This document shows, in pieces, positions 1 through 14,355 of a stretch of 64,000 bases of DNA (within the stretch, counting starts at the first letter, position 1; each line of letters begins with the position of its first letter). The stretch is from Scomber scombrus. Lineage: Eukaryota; Chordata; Actinopteri; Scombriformes; Scombridae. The notes under the pieces were generated by a model. It saw nothing but the letters and a program-made list of their open reading frames with translations, ran no database searches and had not been told where the DNA came from. A program made the translations under genes and the position numbers. The stretch covers positions 11,384,589 to 11,448,588 of the forward strand of contig NC_084977.1 in assembly GCF_963691925.1 (NCBI RefSeq), read 5' to 3'.

Positions 1-1703
1 GTAAAATCTAAAGTAGCTGTAAATATGTCCTTCTAAAATGTAGTAGAGTGGAAAAATAAAATAGTATCTAATGGAAAACCCAGAGTACAGTTAGTGCTTG
101 AGTAAATACACTTAAACAGAAACATACCTGTAGGTTATCTACTCATTAAGTTACTGATGCATTAAACTTGTTAGTTTCACAAACAGTTGTCATATGGAGA
201 ATGACTATGTGCATATATATATTTTTTATTTTTTATTTTAGATTATTGAGCTGTCACATACTATCAAACTGAACTTGACGTGCAGTTTTCTCCTTGCCTG
301 AATTCTTATTTGTTTCAGTTTCAAAAGAGAAGAGAAGGAATCTGCTGCCAAAACACACTCAAGAATTCACTAATGCAAACAAAAGAGGACGGTCCAGAGA
401 TAGAAATTTGAGGAAGTACATAAATGTTTGCATCTAAATGTTCCAAACAAACCTAATTGTAACGCCAGTTGTCAATTTAGAAATGTTATCTAAATGTCAT
501 GAGGGAAACGTTTGTTTTGGAAACTTGTCAAACAAACCCAGTCCAAAATCAATGTTTCATATTCAGATAGTTTTCCACTGTGACGGTTTTTCACAGACAT
601 GTGTTTATGTTTCTGATTCCTTCCATATTAGTTTCTCTCTTGTGTCCCTATCTCTCTCGAGTGTGGAGAGTTTTATTATTTTTGTGGCTGCATAGGTTGG
701 AAAACTAACAATAACTCTTTTCTCAGTGACCTGCAGCCAGTAAATGAACTTAAAATGGCTTTAACCAATATTCTTATATTAACAAATGGTCACATGACTA
801 TTCTTGCATGTGAAATGGGTTGTTTGTAGTGTTGACTCACAGAGAATTATTACACAGCTTTCCTCAACTATGCATTTCAGCTTCTTTCAGCTTATTGTTT
901 TAGTTTTCCAGCCTGCAAATGTATTGCTTTGCTTCATTCTAGCCTCTCATCAGTGTAGTTTTTGGCCACAGTAAACATCTTTTGAGAGTGAAAAAGCTTT
1001 AAAAACCCACCATACACTACCTTTCCAGCACCAAATGGCAGACAGACAAGTTAGTGAGTAACTACATAGAACACAGTGGAGCATTTAGTACCTAAAAAAA
1101 ACAGATATGTTTCTCAGAAGTTGGTGGAGGGCAAAGTACACTAAATGAAAAGTGAAGATGGCCAGAAACTCCAACTGAAGGCTTATGTAGCTTCTGCTGG
1201 ATATGTAACTAAGCAACTGTTTTCTAATGAGATTACCCAATCAAATTAAAATCTGTTACTTCTGGTTTCAACCGAGGAAATTACAACATTTATTTAATGG
1301 TGTACAATTCGGAAGTCCAAATCCCGCTTAAAATATTCTGATTAACTTTATGAAATAACTGCACACAGAAAAGCAGAACTTGTTTTGCAACATTTCTGAG
1401 AAATGTTGAGTAGTCTGCACTGTAGCCATTTGTTTGATTGAACATCTTGAAAGTCTTATCTTAAAATCTACCCTCCTATTTTGGAAAGGTTCATTTAATT
1501 CATTTTGCATCAAAGAGGAAACAGAATATCCTAAAGCAGAAGTGTTCATACACAAGTTGAAGAATAAAGTCCAGCAGAGTAAACATAAAAAAACAGTCTC
1601 TGCATCATTGCACATTTTAACAAGCAAAACCTGTCTTCTAGCATCCACCGCTTCATTCCTCTTTACCTCCCGCTCCACCCTAACACACCTAATACACAAT
1701 CGA

Positions 1704-1719
1704 ACACACACACACACAT

Positions 1720-1816
<97 letters not shown>

Positions 1817-1862
1817 TACATACATACATACATACATACATACTTACATACATACATACATA
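1704..1862. repeat. (CA)n then (CATA)n microsatellite
   Basis: About 109 bases of CA repeat pass directly into about 50 bases of CATA repeat with one CTTA interruption. The open frames through it are repeat artefacts. Confidence 0.98.
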
Positions 1863-3881
1863 CACAAACATTTACGCGGCTCATTAATTAAAAGCCCAAA
1901 CAATTTACGGAAGCTGGCTTCTCCACTTCCCAGAGGTAGTCCATTTTCGGAGGAATGTTTGGGTGAGCTGAGCCCTCTTGTTAATGTAAATAATTTACCT
2001 TTACCTTTAAAGGTGGGGGGGAATCTAGCACTTTGAAACAAAGTGAGAGGGGGCACAGACAATAGGAGACATGCACACACATGCAAAAGAAACACACATA
2101 CTGGTGCAGATTAATGGCAACTCTCCCCCAATTAAATGAGTGTTTTCTGTTTTCATCTGATGCTGCTGGTCATCTATTGTCTCTGGATATTGATCTATAT
2201 TTCAATGGAGCAAATACAACAGAGAACAATAAGAGCATTACGGGCTGAAGCCATGTTAGCCCGAGAACATTTGGAGCCTTATTGGCGAATCCATTCATTC
2301 CAGCACAAAATATTCATTATACTGTGAGACTGATAAATGCAAAGATGAGCTGCACATATGGGGCTGGAAGCCATTCAAAGAGCAAGATACTGATTGTGTG
2401 CATGGATGTGTATGTGTGTGTTCCTGTTTATTTGAGCATGTGCAAGGGGAGGGTCAGAATGGTGAAGGGGGTGAAGGGGAGGGGTCGACTCTTTATTTTT
2501 CATTCTTGGCATATCAGCCTTGGAAGGCCTCAGTGGTGCAGTAAAAAGCCATGCATCTCAGTCACATGACCCGCAGAGTGTAATTGCTAGCCTCTCAGCT
2601 CGAAATGAAAGCAGCATTTGGCCATTTCTCAACACGAAGGGCTAAAACGAGACCACAAAAACCCACCACTTCCCTTAGCGAGAAATGTCCCTGCACTCCC
2701 ACAGCTTGCGCTCTTTACCAGAAGCAGCAGCAGCTGACAAGGCAACAGTGGCTGTGCATGCGCGCGTGTGTAAACACAGGCATGGCCTATGCTGGTCTCT
2801 GCTGATTTATCTGTGCTTAATTATGTTGCGCTGCAGAGTCACAAGCCAATTATTTGCCCTTTCAGAGCTTCAGAACATTCTCAGAAAGAGAAGTACAAGA
2901 GAGGCATATTTTTAGCTTAGCTACAGTACACATATGAGCCATCAAGGGCATATTTTGGTCTTTATGACATTAACACATTTGAACCTTGTCATTCATAGTT
3001 TTGATTTTAGAATGACAGACACAAAAGTAGAGAAGCTCTACTGACAGTACCACAAAACTAAGAATGGACTTAATATACAGACTTCCACTAACTACCCAGT
3101 GAAAATAAGAGTAAAAAGATGTTTCTTTTCTCCTCTGCTATATGCACATCATATTGTGCAAAAAATTTAACCAAAAAGAAATATGAAAAGAGTCTGAGCC
3201 GGTGTGACAATGAACCAATGAGGTGAGAGGTCAATCATGTGTCTGCATGTGTATCTGTGGGGCAAGTGTGCATCAGGGGGACAGGTGACACAGTGAGTCT
3301 GCATGTCCTGGTGATGAAGGGTCAGCCAAGGGTCACAGTGATTCAGTTACACTCACCTCTCCTCTCCATTGATCCCTCTGATTCCTTTGATACACTGCTG
3401 TTTCTATATTGACATCTAACCATACAGACGAATGCTGGAAGGCATACAGTCTTCCAGTGTCTGAGCTCTTTATTGAGCCGTGCGAGAGACGCTAATGACC
3501 AGGATTGCTTCCAGCAAGCCTGCGTGCCGCACTCCTCCACCTATTTTGACCTCTGTTCTCATCGCAGCGCTGTCTTGCTCGCGGCAATGATGTCATCAAG
3601 ACCGTGTGTCTATCTTTTAGTCTTTTTTATCAATACCTCTGTTTTTCTCTCATTTGTCTTTTCTCCTACTTGGTTTCCATTTCACTAACTGTCTCTCTGC
3701 CCCTCCTTCCTGTGTTTCTTTGCCCTGCACACCTGCTCAGGGACCAAGCCCTGTGCCTCCCTCCTCAACCCCCCTTTCCCCCCTACTCCCCAGCCTTGTG
3801 CCTCCCAACCCGGGTATGCAGGGTGGAGAACAGACGGCCCCTGTGTTTTCTGATAATCATCACATAGCTCGCATGCCTGCT

Positions 3882-3889
<8 letters not shown>

Positions 3890-3912
<23 letters not shown>

Positions 3913-3914
3913 AG
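3890..3914. repeat. (TC)n short microsatellite
   Basis: A run of about 12 TC units in a pyrimidine-rich region. Confidence 0.9.
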
Positions 3915-4227
3915 TTCTTTTTGCTCTGCTCTGCGCCCTGCCTGCCAGCTTACCTCAGCCAAGCATACAACACCCCCGCCCCCCACCAGCACACCCTCTT
4001 TGCTGCATCTGCCCCTCTATACATCAGCCTTTTGACAGGATCACTCAACAGCCACAATGCTTGGGTCTCATTCTTTTTACCTTTTGTCATCAATTTTATT
4101 AGTTGCAGCTGTCAGTTGCAAAGATCCTCTCACATAACTCTATGCAAAAAGCAGAATGAGCATTATTCCCAAAATGTCGAACTATTCCTTTAAAACTGAT
4201 CTGTGTGTTGCATTCAGCATATGAGCG

Positions 4228-4322
<95 letters not shown>

Positions 4323-4335
4323 GTCTGTCTTTCTG
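4228..4335. repeat. (TTTC)n tetranucleotide microsatellite
   Basis: About 25 TTTC units, ending in CTGTCTGTCT. Pure purine on the other strand (GAAA), so it may form triplex-type structure. Confidence 0.98.
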
Positions 4336-6432
4336 CACTTCAACAACCCCCCTCACCTAAGCCTTCCCACCTCTAAACCCTGACACTGTTTTTCCCCTGC
4401 CCCTCCTACCCAGCCTGTCTCTCGGTGCAGGTGTTCCCATTGCCAGGGGTGAAAAGCAAAGCGAGAGGAGGCTGAGCTTCGCTTCATTCAGCTATTGAGC
4501 TAATGGTTCCTCATTCACCACCCACACTGCTTATTAGGCCTTCTCTAAATAACTGAAAAAGAAACAAGGAAGCAGCAGTCGGGTCCCTCCTAAATGCTAT
4601 TCACAGATCCCACACTTTGTATTACTCCGACAGCTACACGAGCGAGGATATCAGCTCTCGGTGTCATTATTTGATCAAGTGGTTCTCAGTCATCCAGTGG
4701 TCTGTGTAGTACTTGAGGAAATGAACACCCCTGTGGGCCCCTCTAAGCATCTATTGTGTCTGTGTAAAGAAACCCTGATGGAACAGGGGCCCCTGTTGTA
4801 GAAGAAATTGTTCATTTATTAATTCATGCTATCAGGTTGCCGGGTTTCATGTTTTACAAAAAGAGCCAGCAATGGGCAGATTAGTTATCAACACCAGCTG
4901 TCCAGACTAGACCGGCTAGACTCTCTCTATCCCCTCCTACTCTACCTCTACAGTTCCTGATGTATCATCCTATCTATGCTCTTATCTGTTTATCTTCCTT
5001 ACGTTCTTCTTTTCCATCCTCCCTGCCTCTTCCTCATGTGTACTCTGTTGCATTAAGGTCTGGATCAGGCAGATGGACAGAGCCTTAGATCAATCAGAGA
5101 GATCAATACTTCCCAGACTGGCTGAGACCTGCGCAGACTGATGGACATCTGACGGCTCTGATCTGGTCCAGTCTGGGCTAGTTTCCTCTGGTCTTGCGTC
5201 AGCTTAGTTTAGCTTGGTTTGGTTTCAGTCCTGTCTGGTCTTGTTCAGGTCTGACATGTTAGGATTTCATACTGAAATGTTATGCAATTTGTGAGTGAAT
5301 GCAGTTTCCAATTCATCAGTCAGCATTTCAAAAAGGACTGTCCTTCAAAATAGCTATTTTGTAAGCACACATCTGTAGATTTCTGGTGCAGTAACATTAA
5401 TCAAAAGCCTTTTTTTTTCTTTTCATAGATTTGGACAAAAATTCTACAAAGAAACATAAATACACAACAGAATGATAGATGGCTGGATGGATGAATGTGG
5501 TATTCACACACAAGTTACCTCTCCTCTCTCTTCATTCTCAAGTCATTAAATCAAAAGACAGCTCTGTAAAATGTCAAAAAGCTGCAGGGGGGAAGCCACA
5601 GAGAACCTGGTTTCATTGTTATACTCTTTGATTATACACAGGTCAAGTGGAAAGTCTATCTTCATCCTCTGAAAATAACCTTTCTCCCTCAGAAAATTGG
5701 CATGCACTGTATGTTGTAATTGCCCTGCACCAAGAGAAAGGATTGCAGATGAATGAGGATACTGTTGCCACTTGACATCATCTCTGATATTCTCATTTTC
5801 TCTCCCCTGAAAATAAAGTTCAGACAAGGCTAAACAGACAAACACGCTGACAAAAAACAGACTGAATGTCAGCTTACATCCCTCTCCACCTGTCTATCAC
5901 CCCCATCCATGCAGCACTGCCCATTCCTGGTAAGTTTTTTTTTTGATGATAGACAGTGACAGAGCCGAGCAGAGCTTCACAGTTCCTGTCTGTCTTCCGG
6001 CTGCAGCGTCTGGTGTGTGTTTGATGTAGTCCAGGCTCACTGCCGGCCCCGTCTCTGACTGTTGGCCCATGACACCAAACTCAGACGGAGCTGAAATCTG
6101 GAGGGGAGGAAGGAAGGAAGCACACTTCCAAGACAGTCAACTCAGAAAGAAAAACAACAGTCAGTCATCACTCAGTCAATGCTTATACATTGTGACACAG
6201 TTCAAGGGCTTTGCTGAGTTGTTGTCAATGGATTAAAAGGAGGAAAGTATAATAAAGATAAAATGGAAAATAAGTTTGATGCCTTAGCATTTCCAAAGAT
6301 AGAAAAGTATTCTTCTGTCCAGAGAAGATTCAGATTTCCAATCTCTGGCATTTTTAATTCAGTAAAGATGTTATATAAATTATTTTGACTAGACATCAGA
6401 TGGTTACAAATATCTGTGTTTATATAATTGTT

Positions 6433-6600
6433 ACTGTTAGCATGCTCACAGGCTAAACTGAAATGGTGACACTGGTGAATGTTACCTGCTATACATCAGC
6501 ATATCTGCATTGTAACTGAGCATATCAGCATGCTGATGACAGCTCAAAGCACACTGTGTATATGTGTAGCCCCATAGGGACAAAAGTGTTGCTGTACTCT
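6433..6600 (+). mobile_element. Fragment of the TTAGCATGCTAAC-type fish repeat
   Basis: GTTAGCATGCTCACAGGC, GCTATACATCAGCATATC, CATATCAGCATGCTGATGAC and AGCTCAAAGCACACTGTG appear in the order seen in the family. It corresponds to the 3' part of the copy at 62225-62650. Confidence 0.6.
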
Positions 6601-7461
6601 TCTCAAAATATAAAACTGAAGGATTCAAAAAGTATTTTGCACTATACATGCCACCTTCAGAGTTTAAAAACAGGTAAACCTTTGGGTCTATTGTCACTGC
6701 TTTGATTAAATGATGAAAATCATCATTGTCATTTCTGTTACCCTGATCAGACAGCAGAGGGGCCACTAAATTAGCCCAGTTTTTAATGAAGGCTAAGTGA
6801 GCATTAAATTACTACAATTGGGGATATAATGAAAAAGTAATATTACAAGAAGTGTAACAAATTACCCCTCCCTGGGAGTAATAATGTATTTTTTGAAGAG
6901 AATAACAAGAAATAAGAAAGAAATTATGTTTTAATGCTTGCCAGAGGCTTAGGAATCTACAAATGATGATATTGGACGGAGAAGTTTTTCATTACGTCCT
7001 TAATGAGCTGCATAGGTCTGAGTTGCCTGTAGCAGTAACCTTTGTAAGTAAGTCACTGCGCTTGCTAAATGTTATTCAATGAGGTTCCAGTGAACTTTAT
7101 TCATAATTTTCTAAAATTCTAATTACTCATGAAAATGTTTTTCCAGCTGACAGAAGATTAATTTCAGGTTTAATTTTTTACTGACAGAAATGTCTTTGTT
7201 CCAAACTCCTAGTGACCTTTTTGCCTCAACAAAAGGCATTTTTACAAGTAGAGAGAACTTTTTAGACTTACATCTGTGTGCTTGAACACATTCTGCACAC
7301 TTGTTCGCTGAGGTAGGTGTAGCTGATTGAGGGTAGATGGCTCTATGGGGTTGGAGGAGCTCCAGCTGAAAGTGAAGAGCTTTTTTAGAGCCTGTAAATG
7401 TAACCGTTAAAAGGGATAACATTTACGCAAATTGCCATGAATTTGAATTCATCCTATCATT

Positions 7462-7848
7462 ATATTTACTATGATTGTAGGAAAATTAAAGCTGTAGTTA
7501 ATACACACATCCACCTACCAGTACATCTATGCTCAATAATTAACACATCGTATCTCATTTGTTAAGTTCAAACAAAGTGTATAAATGGTTGTCGTTTTAT
7601 GCAGGGTTATATACTGGATGTTTTGTTTGGGGGTTTTTTTGTCAGGAGGAGTAACCTCTGGAAGTCCTGTCACCTGACCTTGAGACAGAGCAAGGCTAGT
7701 TTTATCTCCTTGTTTCAAGTCTTTATGCTAAGCTAGGCTATAAAATGCTGATGGTGGCTACATTTTTACTGTTTAGTAAACATGGAAAGAAAAAGTGGTA
7801 ACAATCTTCTCATCCATATTTTCCTAAATGTTTATTTCTCCCTTTAAA
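7462..7848 (+). mobile_element. Truncated copy of the inverted-end element
   Basis: CATCCACCTACCAGTACATC, AATTAACACATCGTATCTC and GCAGGGTTATATACTGGATG are followed by GCAAGGCTAGTTTTATCTCC, CTTTATGCTAAGCTAGGCTA and TTTTCCTAAATGTTTATTTC. That is the interior plus right end of the family also present at 58548-59640. The left end is missing. Confidence 0.65.
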
Positions 7849-10800
7849 GTAAAATCAGGCATGTATTGCAATTACTGATGAGAATGTTTTTTGGTTTTTG
7901 AGTTTAGTTATAGTGTGTTACAAATGTTATTGAGTTGTATTGAGCCTTAAGAGGGCACTGATGGCTTTATATAGTCATTGTGCACATATGTGCCAGCTTT
8001 AAATAGTGTTTTTCATCTGTTAACTGAGAGTGTGGGTTGATACCAATGTAATACAGTCTACCACTGTAGCTTATCTAAGTGGAAACGTAGTCACTGCTGT
8101 CTTTATTTCCTGCAAAGTTGTGTTTTTTCACATTTCCTGACTGTGATTTTTTTTTTAGACCTTCGTCTTTTGAAAAGGTCTAGTGGCTCTGTGAGAAGAG
8201 GGTTAAAGATTTTTTCTTCGCAGTTGCTAAATTTACCCCAAAGTAATGTGTTATTGTTAAAAGACATACTGTACTCAGAACGAGACATAAAAACACACTG
8301 TCAGCATGCACGTTTGTATTCTTAGAGCATTTTAATTTCCCTTCAGGCACTTCTAAAACTGTCATGTGACGACGGTTTGGCTGAAGGTCATGATGTGAGT
8401 CACAAAGCAGAGCGGGCTCGTGTTTCCTGCCAGGGGAGTCGGAGAGTGTTTCATGCTTCCTTGCTGGGACAGGAAGTGCAGGGGTAAACAGAGGGAATCC
8501 CACATGCTGACGAGGAATCTCCACAGTGCCATCCTATACTCACCCCACAGGGACTCTTGCTACGTTCTCCTGTCTTTTTCTCTCATACACACACATAAAT
8601 ACACACACACATGCACGCATGGATGCTTTGCTTCACACTCAAGTACACATGTGCATGCACGGTCCCTCATGCCCTCCATTTGAGACAAAGGATTTCTGTG
8701 CAGTCTGTGGCTGGCAGAGATAAGAATTTAAATTGCATTTGTTCTTTAAAGATTTTTGCTCTGTTCCATTCAGTAATTTCTGCGGATATCCTCTTTTAGA
8801 GCTTGTTTTAGAATGCATAGCGTGAGGTGCAGTAATTTAGTTTGTTGTGACAGCTTGCATCTCTTTGACAAAGAACATTACAGGGCACAGGAAAAAATGG
8901 GCTGCATGGAAAAAAAAGAGTGACTCTGATATGTTTTGAACATGATCACCATTATGATGCAATAATGTGCAATGTGACCTTTATACATTTTTCTGGGGAA
9001 TTAGCCTAGTTTGTGAAATGTCATAGCCATTGCTCACCTTGGCATAGCGCTTTCTCCCCTGTTAGCATGTGACCTTATTTCTCTTATCTGCGGCAGCCAT
9101 GCAACCTTTTGCTCATCTGTTTACGTGTCACTCATTTCTGCAGCACCTTAATATGTTGGGTGGAATCCAGGGTTGTGGTTTTTTTCTACACTGACATGTA
9201 TATGTTTAGGCACCGGGTTGAACGCGGTGTGTTTTGAGAACACTGTAATACTGCGATCTGCTTAATGGAAGAGTGATCTGAACCCTCTTGCATATTTGAT
9301 GTTAATGTAATAGGAAAGTCATAAAAGCTTTTCAGATCTCAATTTATCCAGTCAAAGCGGTCATTGATTTAACCTGCAAATTTATAGACGGCCCCTTCCT
9401 GTCCCCCCGGTTCACCACAGTGAATATTATACCCGTAAATCGCATGTCCAAATCACAATGAGGATTTTTTTCCCCGCAATTTATATTCCAAGGGGCTTAA
9501 CTATCTCATTTGAATTATTTACTTGTGGGTTTGATGGAGAGACTAGGGAGCAACTATTGATCTGAAAGATTTACAGCCTGTTGGCTAAGCTAAATGGAAA
9601 TATGTGATGGTTGAAGTGGAAGTGTTGGGAGGTATGGTTATCTATTCTCCATAATAACATGCAAGAGTCATATAAACCGGTTTAAAAGAGGCTAAATCTG
9701 TCTGTCATCATTATTTCAAAATATGCTTTTGACGTTTACCAAAGGCCAATAAAAGTAGACAGACATTACACACGGATACATTTTCATTTAAAAATGGTCT
9801 TGAGCATCACCTAAACTGTCACAACAGATTTTGGGTTGTTTTTTTCAACCCAAGCACCTTCAACAGAAGTTAATTCCTACTTTACAGTATTGGCGTCTTT
9901 AGAGAATCTTGGGCAGCAGATGCAGCGGAGGGTCGCCACCAAGGGCCTAAGGCCACCGACCCTAATACTGGCTCAGACTGTCACACTTCTGTGATGATGA
10001 TGATGATGATCCAATGAATCGTGCATGTGGGTCAATGAGCGCCTGCCAGGGCTGCACGGGGGGTGGGGGTTGGGGGGGCATGACGGAGCATAGGGATCAA
10101 TACATAATATCTTACAAATTGAATTCGACCTGGATCGACCCAGAGGGCGTGTGTGACCGGCTGAGAACTGTGGACGAATGCACAGTAAATCCTTCTGATC
10201 AGTACGGAGGGTAGGGAGGAAGGGTGGGGGGTCAGTGGAAGGAGGGCGGGGGGCGTCCTCTCACAGGGATGTCTGCTCAGGAGGAAGGAGGCGTGAAGAG
10301 TTAGGTTTAGGAGGGTGAGTGAATACAGAGCAGGAGGGGTGATGGAGTAAGGGGAAGAGACAGAGCTAGTATCGGTTTATCACCTCCAGTCAGGAGGTCA
10401 CTCACTTCTCCCTCTCATTATCTTTGAGAGGCTTCAACCCCAATCTGTCTATATAATGGCGGGCATGTTTGGACATAGTCAATTTTATAGTCTCTTCCCG
10501 GCTCTTCAAATGTCTATTTGTGTCTGTGTGTGTCCATACGTGTGTATTCAAACAGGCTGGAGCAATAATTTGAGATGTTAATAGTACAATACATAAGCCA
10601 CACTGAGACTGTGACTGAGTTTGCTCTATGGTGATGTTACCAAACTCATCTTTATGTCTGTGTTTCAGGACAGTCTGATCGAGCATGATACTCTAAAGAT
10701 ACTCTAATAAAGTCTTTTCTCCTCAGTCTTTGCAGTAGTAAGCTCATAATGCTTAAAATAACATTCAGTTTTGCAGCAGAAGCACCACCTTTTTCTGAAA

Positions 10801-13000
10801 AAGTTATTTTCACAAGAGCAAACAACCCAGGTTTCGGCAAATTATCTTCTTTTTTTTTCTCAAAGCAAAAACAAGCTTGGGGCACACTCTTCCCCTGCTT
10901 TCATTTTTTGTAAATGGCAGTGGAGTTTCAGAGAAACCAAAGGGAAAGTAAGAGCCATAAAAGGTAATTCGCCTTCATGATGTCTGCACTGTCACACACA
11001 TTGTCTGGCTGCTTGCAAGCAAAGGCCGGGGTCAAAGTGAAAAACAATCTGTGCAGCGGAAAAGCTCTTGGTCAATTCTAACTCAGAAGGCCCTTTGGTA
11101 TCATCTCGGCTCCGGTGACACGAGGGCTGATGTGTGGGTGTCGTTTACATGAGAGGCTCTGCATACGGCCGGCCTTCTGAGGTTGAGGGCACATTTATTT
11201 GAGTCTGTCTAATTGACATGTTGGGATCGATGGGGGAACAGAAAGCCTTTCTACAAAGTACGCCAATACAGACCTGGTCCCCTGGGCCCCCACACGCTGG
11301 GGCCCGCCACCCTATCAGTCACGACCATAGCACTGAACTAAAAGACACCTCATCCCCTCCCCCCTCCCCACATCACTTAAACACACACACAGATGGAAAC
11401 ACACGGAGACGGGGGAAACAGACACCAAACAACCACCACAGACACACATACGCACACAGACAATCAAACACACAAAATCCCTATTGATCATCGCCCCCCT
11501 GTTGTACCAGAGGCCCCACACTGTTTTGGGGGAGGGAGGAGGGAGGGCAGCATAGCAGGAGGGTCCCGGATGATCTACTGATCCCACCATGGACAATTGG
11601 ATCACACTCAGTGGTATATACTGGAGGGCTGGTGATGTGTCACTCACGGCTCCTTTGTTACCACACATCCCTGAACCATGAACTACCTAATTATCCGATA
11701 AATAATGTTGATCTTTATATTCAACATATATTTTTAAAAGTCTCTGCTCAGCCATCAACCCAAAGAGCAACACTTTCCACTAAAAATGACATTTATACAC
11801 TAACTAAGATGCACTAGCAACACAAAATGTTCATACAGAAAGTATCTACAGAACTTCACTGTATTTTATCTGTTTTCCCTACAATCTTCTCCTGGCAACC
11901 AAAACATTATTTATATTCTTATGGTTATATTAAGGTAGCTTAAAGCACTTGAAGTTAAGGAAAGATTATGATCTTGGTTAAATACAAAAAAGTCATTATA
12001 GACTTGTTTAATACCTAACCTATTACAAAGCACTGGGGTTTGAAACCAGATCCTGTGGTTTGTGTCCTGTGATTCACATCTTGTTTGATTCAAACTACAC
12101 ATGGCTATGATTACAGGGAAAGATGGCAATTTGGGCTAAATACTGAACGTGTTTCTAGTGATATTTTAATAATGATTTAATATTGGATTTGATTTATCCT
12201 CCTTATTTATTCTGTGTATTATAAAAGGACATACTTCCTGGATGGGGGAAAAAAACATTGTAATTGAATGTAATGGGCACATTTCCACATCTTCTTCCTA
12301 GGCACAACGTATTTGGCAAGGCAAATAAGTAGTACATAATCATATTTTGTAGGAGATATGGTTACTGATACATTGAATCTGCAACCAGTGAATAACCAAA
12401 ACATGTATTGTCCTTAAGTATGATAATATTTATTGGTATTACAGTTACTTATGTAAGTATTTCTTTCTTAGTGTTGTGGTTCTGCCAGTTAAGTCTTATT
12501 GCAGAAGAAACAGTTCATGCTTGTATTTTGTTTACTGATCCTAACATTTAAACATGAATGCTCCAAACATACAAAGCCCTGCTTTTTGATTCAATGTAAC
12601 CCAACAGATTGAGTAAAATGGTTCCAACAAAAGCATGATTTGGCAGCACAACTGTTGACACCCCAGAATTCAACTTACTGCCACAGTCACAGATGTTTCA
12701 ACGTATGGCTCTTCTGAGAGATTTATGATCATAAATCATAACCTGACAGACTGACAGACATATAATAAGAATGCTGGGTTTCTATCCCTGTGTGGGTGTG
12801 TGTTTGTGGGGTGCACAAGGGCCTAATGAGTGGAAGACCATTTCTGAGGAGCTTAAAACCCAGGAGGCACCAGCACCTGTCCCTTGCCTTTCAGAGTGCT
12901 ACAGGAAAAAGAGGGATGATAGGGGCTGAGAAGGTGGGGAACAAATCTGTCTAGACGATTATAGGGCAAAAAACACAACCAGGCAAATGTTTGTCAGTAG

Positions 13001-13135
<135 letters not shown>

Positions 13136-14250
13136 TGAGTGAGTGAAACCAAGCCTTGCATCCCACCACACAGGGTCAGTGTGGTGATGGGCTTAGGGTT
13201 TTTAGCCCAACCTCCCCCTATCTGCATGCATAGCACACCTCCTCTAGGCCCCCTATTCTCTTGCACGTGCCTTATTCACTACGTATAAGCCCCCTTCCAC
13301 CACCAACCCACACACTTGTATTAACCCCCACATCCTCCCCTCCTCTTCCCCTATTCAAAAGAGGTTTGTCATCTATGGATTTAGCCTTAAGGGCCGAACA
13401 AAATCTGACCCCCACCTCTCTTTAAACCTCTATTCTAACATACTCCAGCAGCATTGAGAAGCAACAGCTAATTACAAAGGATAACGCTGCAGCTAATGAG
13501 TGAGGGACTGTTGTAGAGACGGAGCTGGATAAATCTTTGTGGATGCAGAGTTTTTAATTAGGCAGCAAGGGGGAGGAAGGCGAAGGGAAAGATGAACCAG
13601 GCCATGAGGGAGTAGTTTTCTTGGCCCAGGATGCTTTACTCTTTGACTGGCAACAAATCACCTGTGTTGGGACTGAGATTTTCCAGTTTTGTGAAAAATA
13701 TATAGACCTTCATTATTGAACTGTTTGGCTTTTTATAGCAACAACAACTGTTCAACCTAAATGGGTCAGCCGAGTGAGTAATAGACACAAAACATATTTA
13801 GTCAAAAGAAAGAAAAGCTACTTTCTAGGTAATTATTGCTATAAATAATCTTGAAAATGCTTTCCTGCAGAAATTGTTGTTTCAGCCCTGCAGGCATCAA
13901 AGGCTATGACACACCTTATTTGAGCCATGACCTAAAAATGTGACGGCATTACATGCGTGCGTCGTATTTCTTTTTTCTTTTTTTTTGCTCCGTCCCTAAT
14001 GCATGCATGCCCGTAGTCCTCCTCCAGTCCCAACTCTGTACCATCTTCAACACCCTTCCAGTTTGTGGTGATAATTGCTTTGTTTCATCATATTTTGTCC
14101 TCTGAAGCCACACAACATAATGGCACAAAAAAAACCATTGCTCTCACATACACTCCATCATCTTGGTGAAGTTCTGCTGGCATCTTGCTGGCCTGTAGTC
14201 TCAGCCAGAACAACAGTGGTGTGTAAACAGTAAAACTGTACGCGCGGGCG

Positions 14251-14261
14251 CACACACACAT

Positions 14262-14351
<90 letters not shown>
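14251..14351. repeat. (CA)n microsatellite
   Basis: About 50 CA units with an early ATG interruption. Confidence 0.98.

Positions 14352-14355
<4 letters not shown>

Noticed and set aside
1328..1884. Long frames of alternating Val-Cys or Thr-His residues
   Set aside because: They are translations of CA/TG repeats. The same holds for similar frames at 12951-13266, 14088-14360, 19157-19488, 26626-26946, 28758-29528, 33697-34079, 35555-35850, 36725-37012, 46399-46720 and 60483-60954.
2515..2620. Possible old SINE head (CCTCAGTGGTGCAGTAA)
   Set aside because: It resembles a fish SINE start only over about 17 bases; no B-box or tail found.
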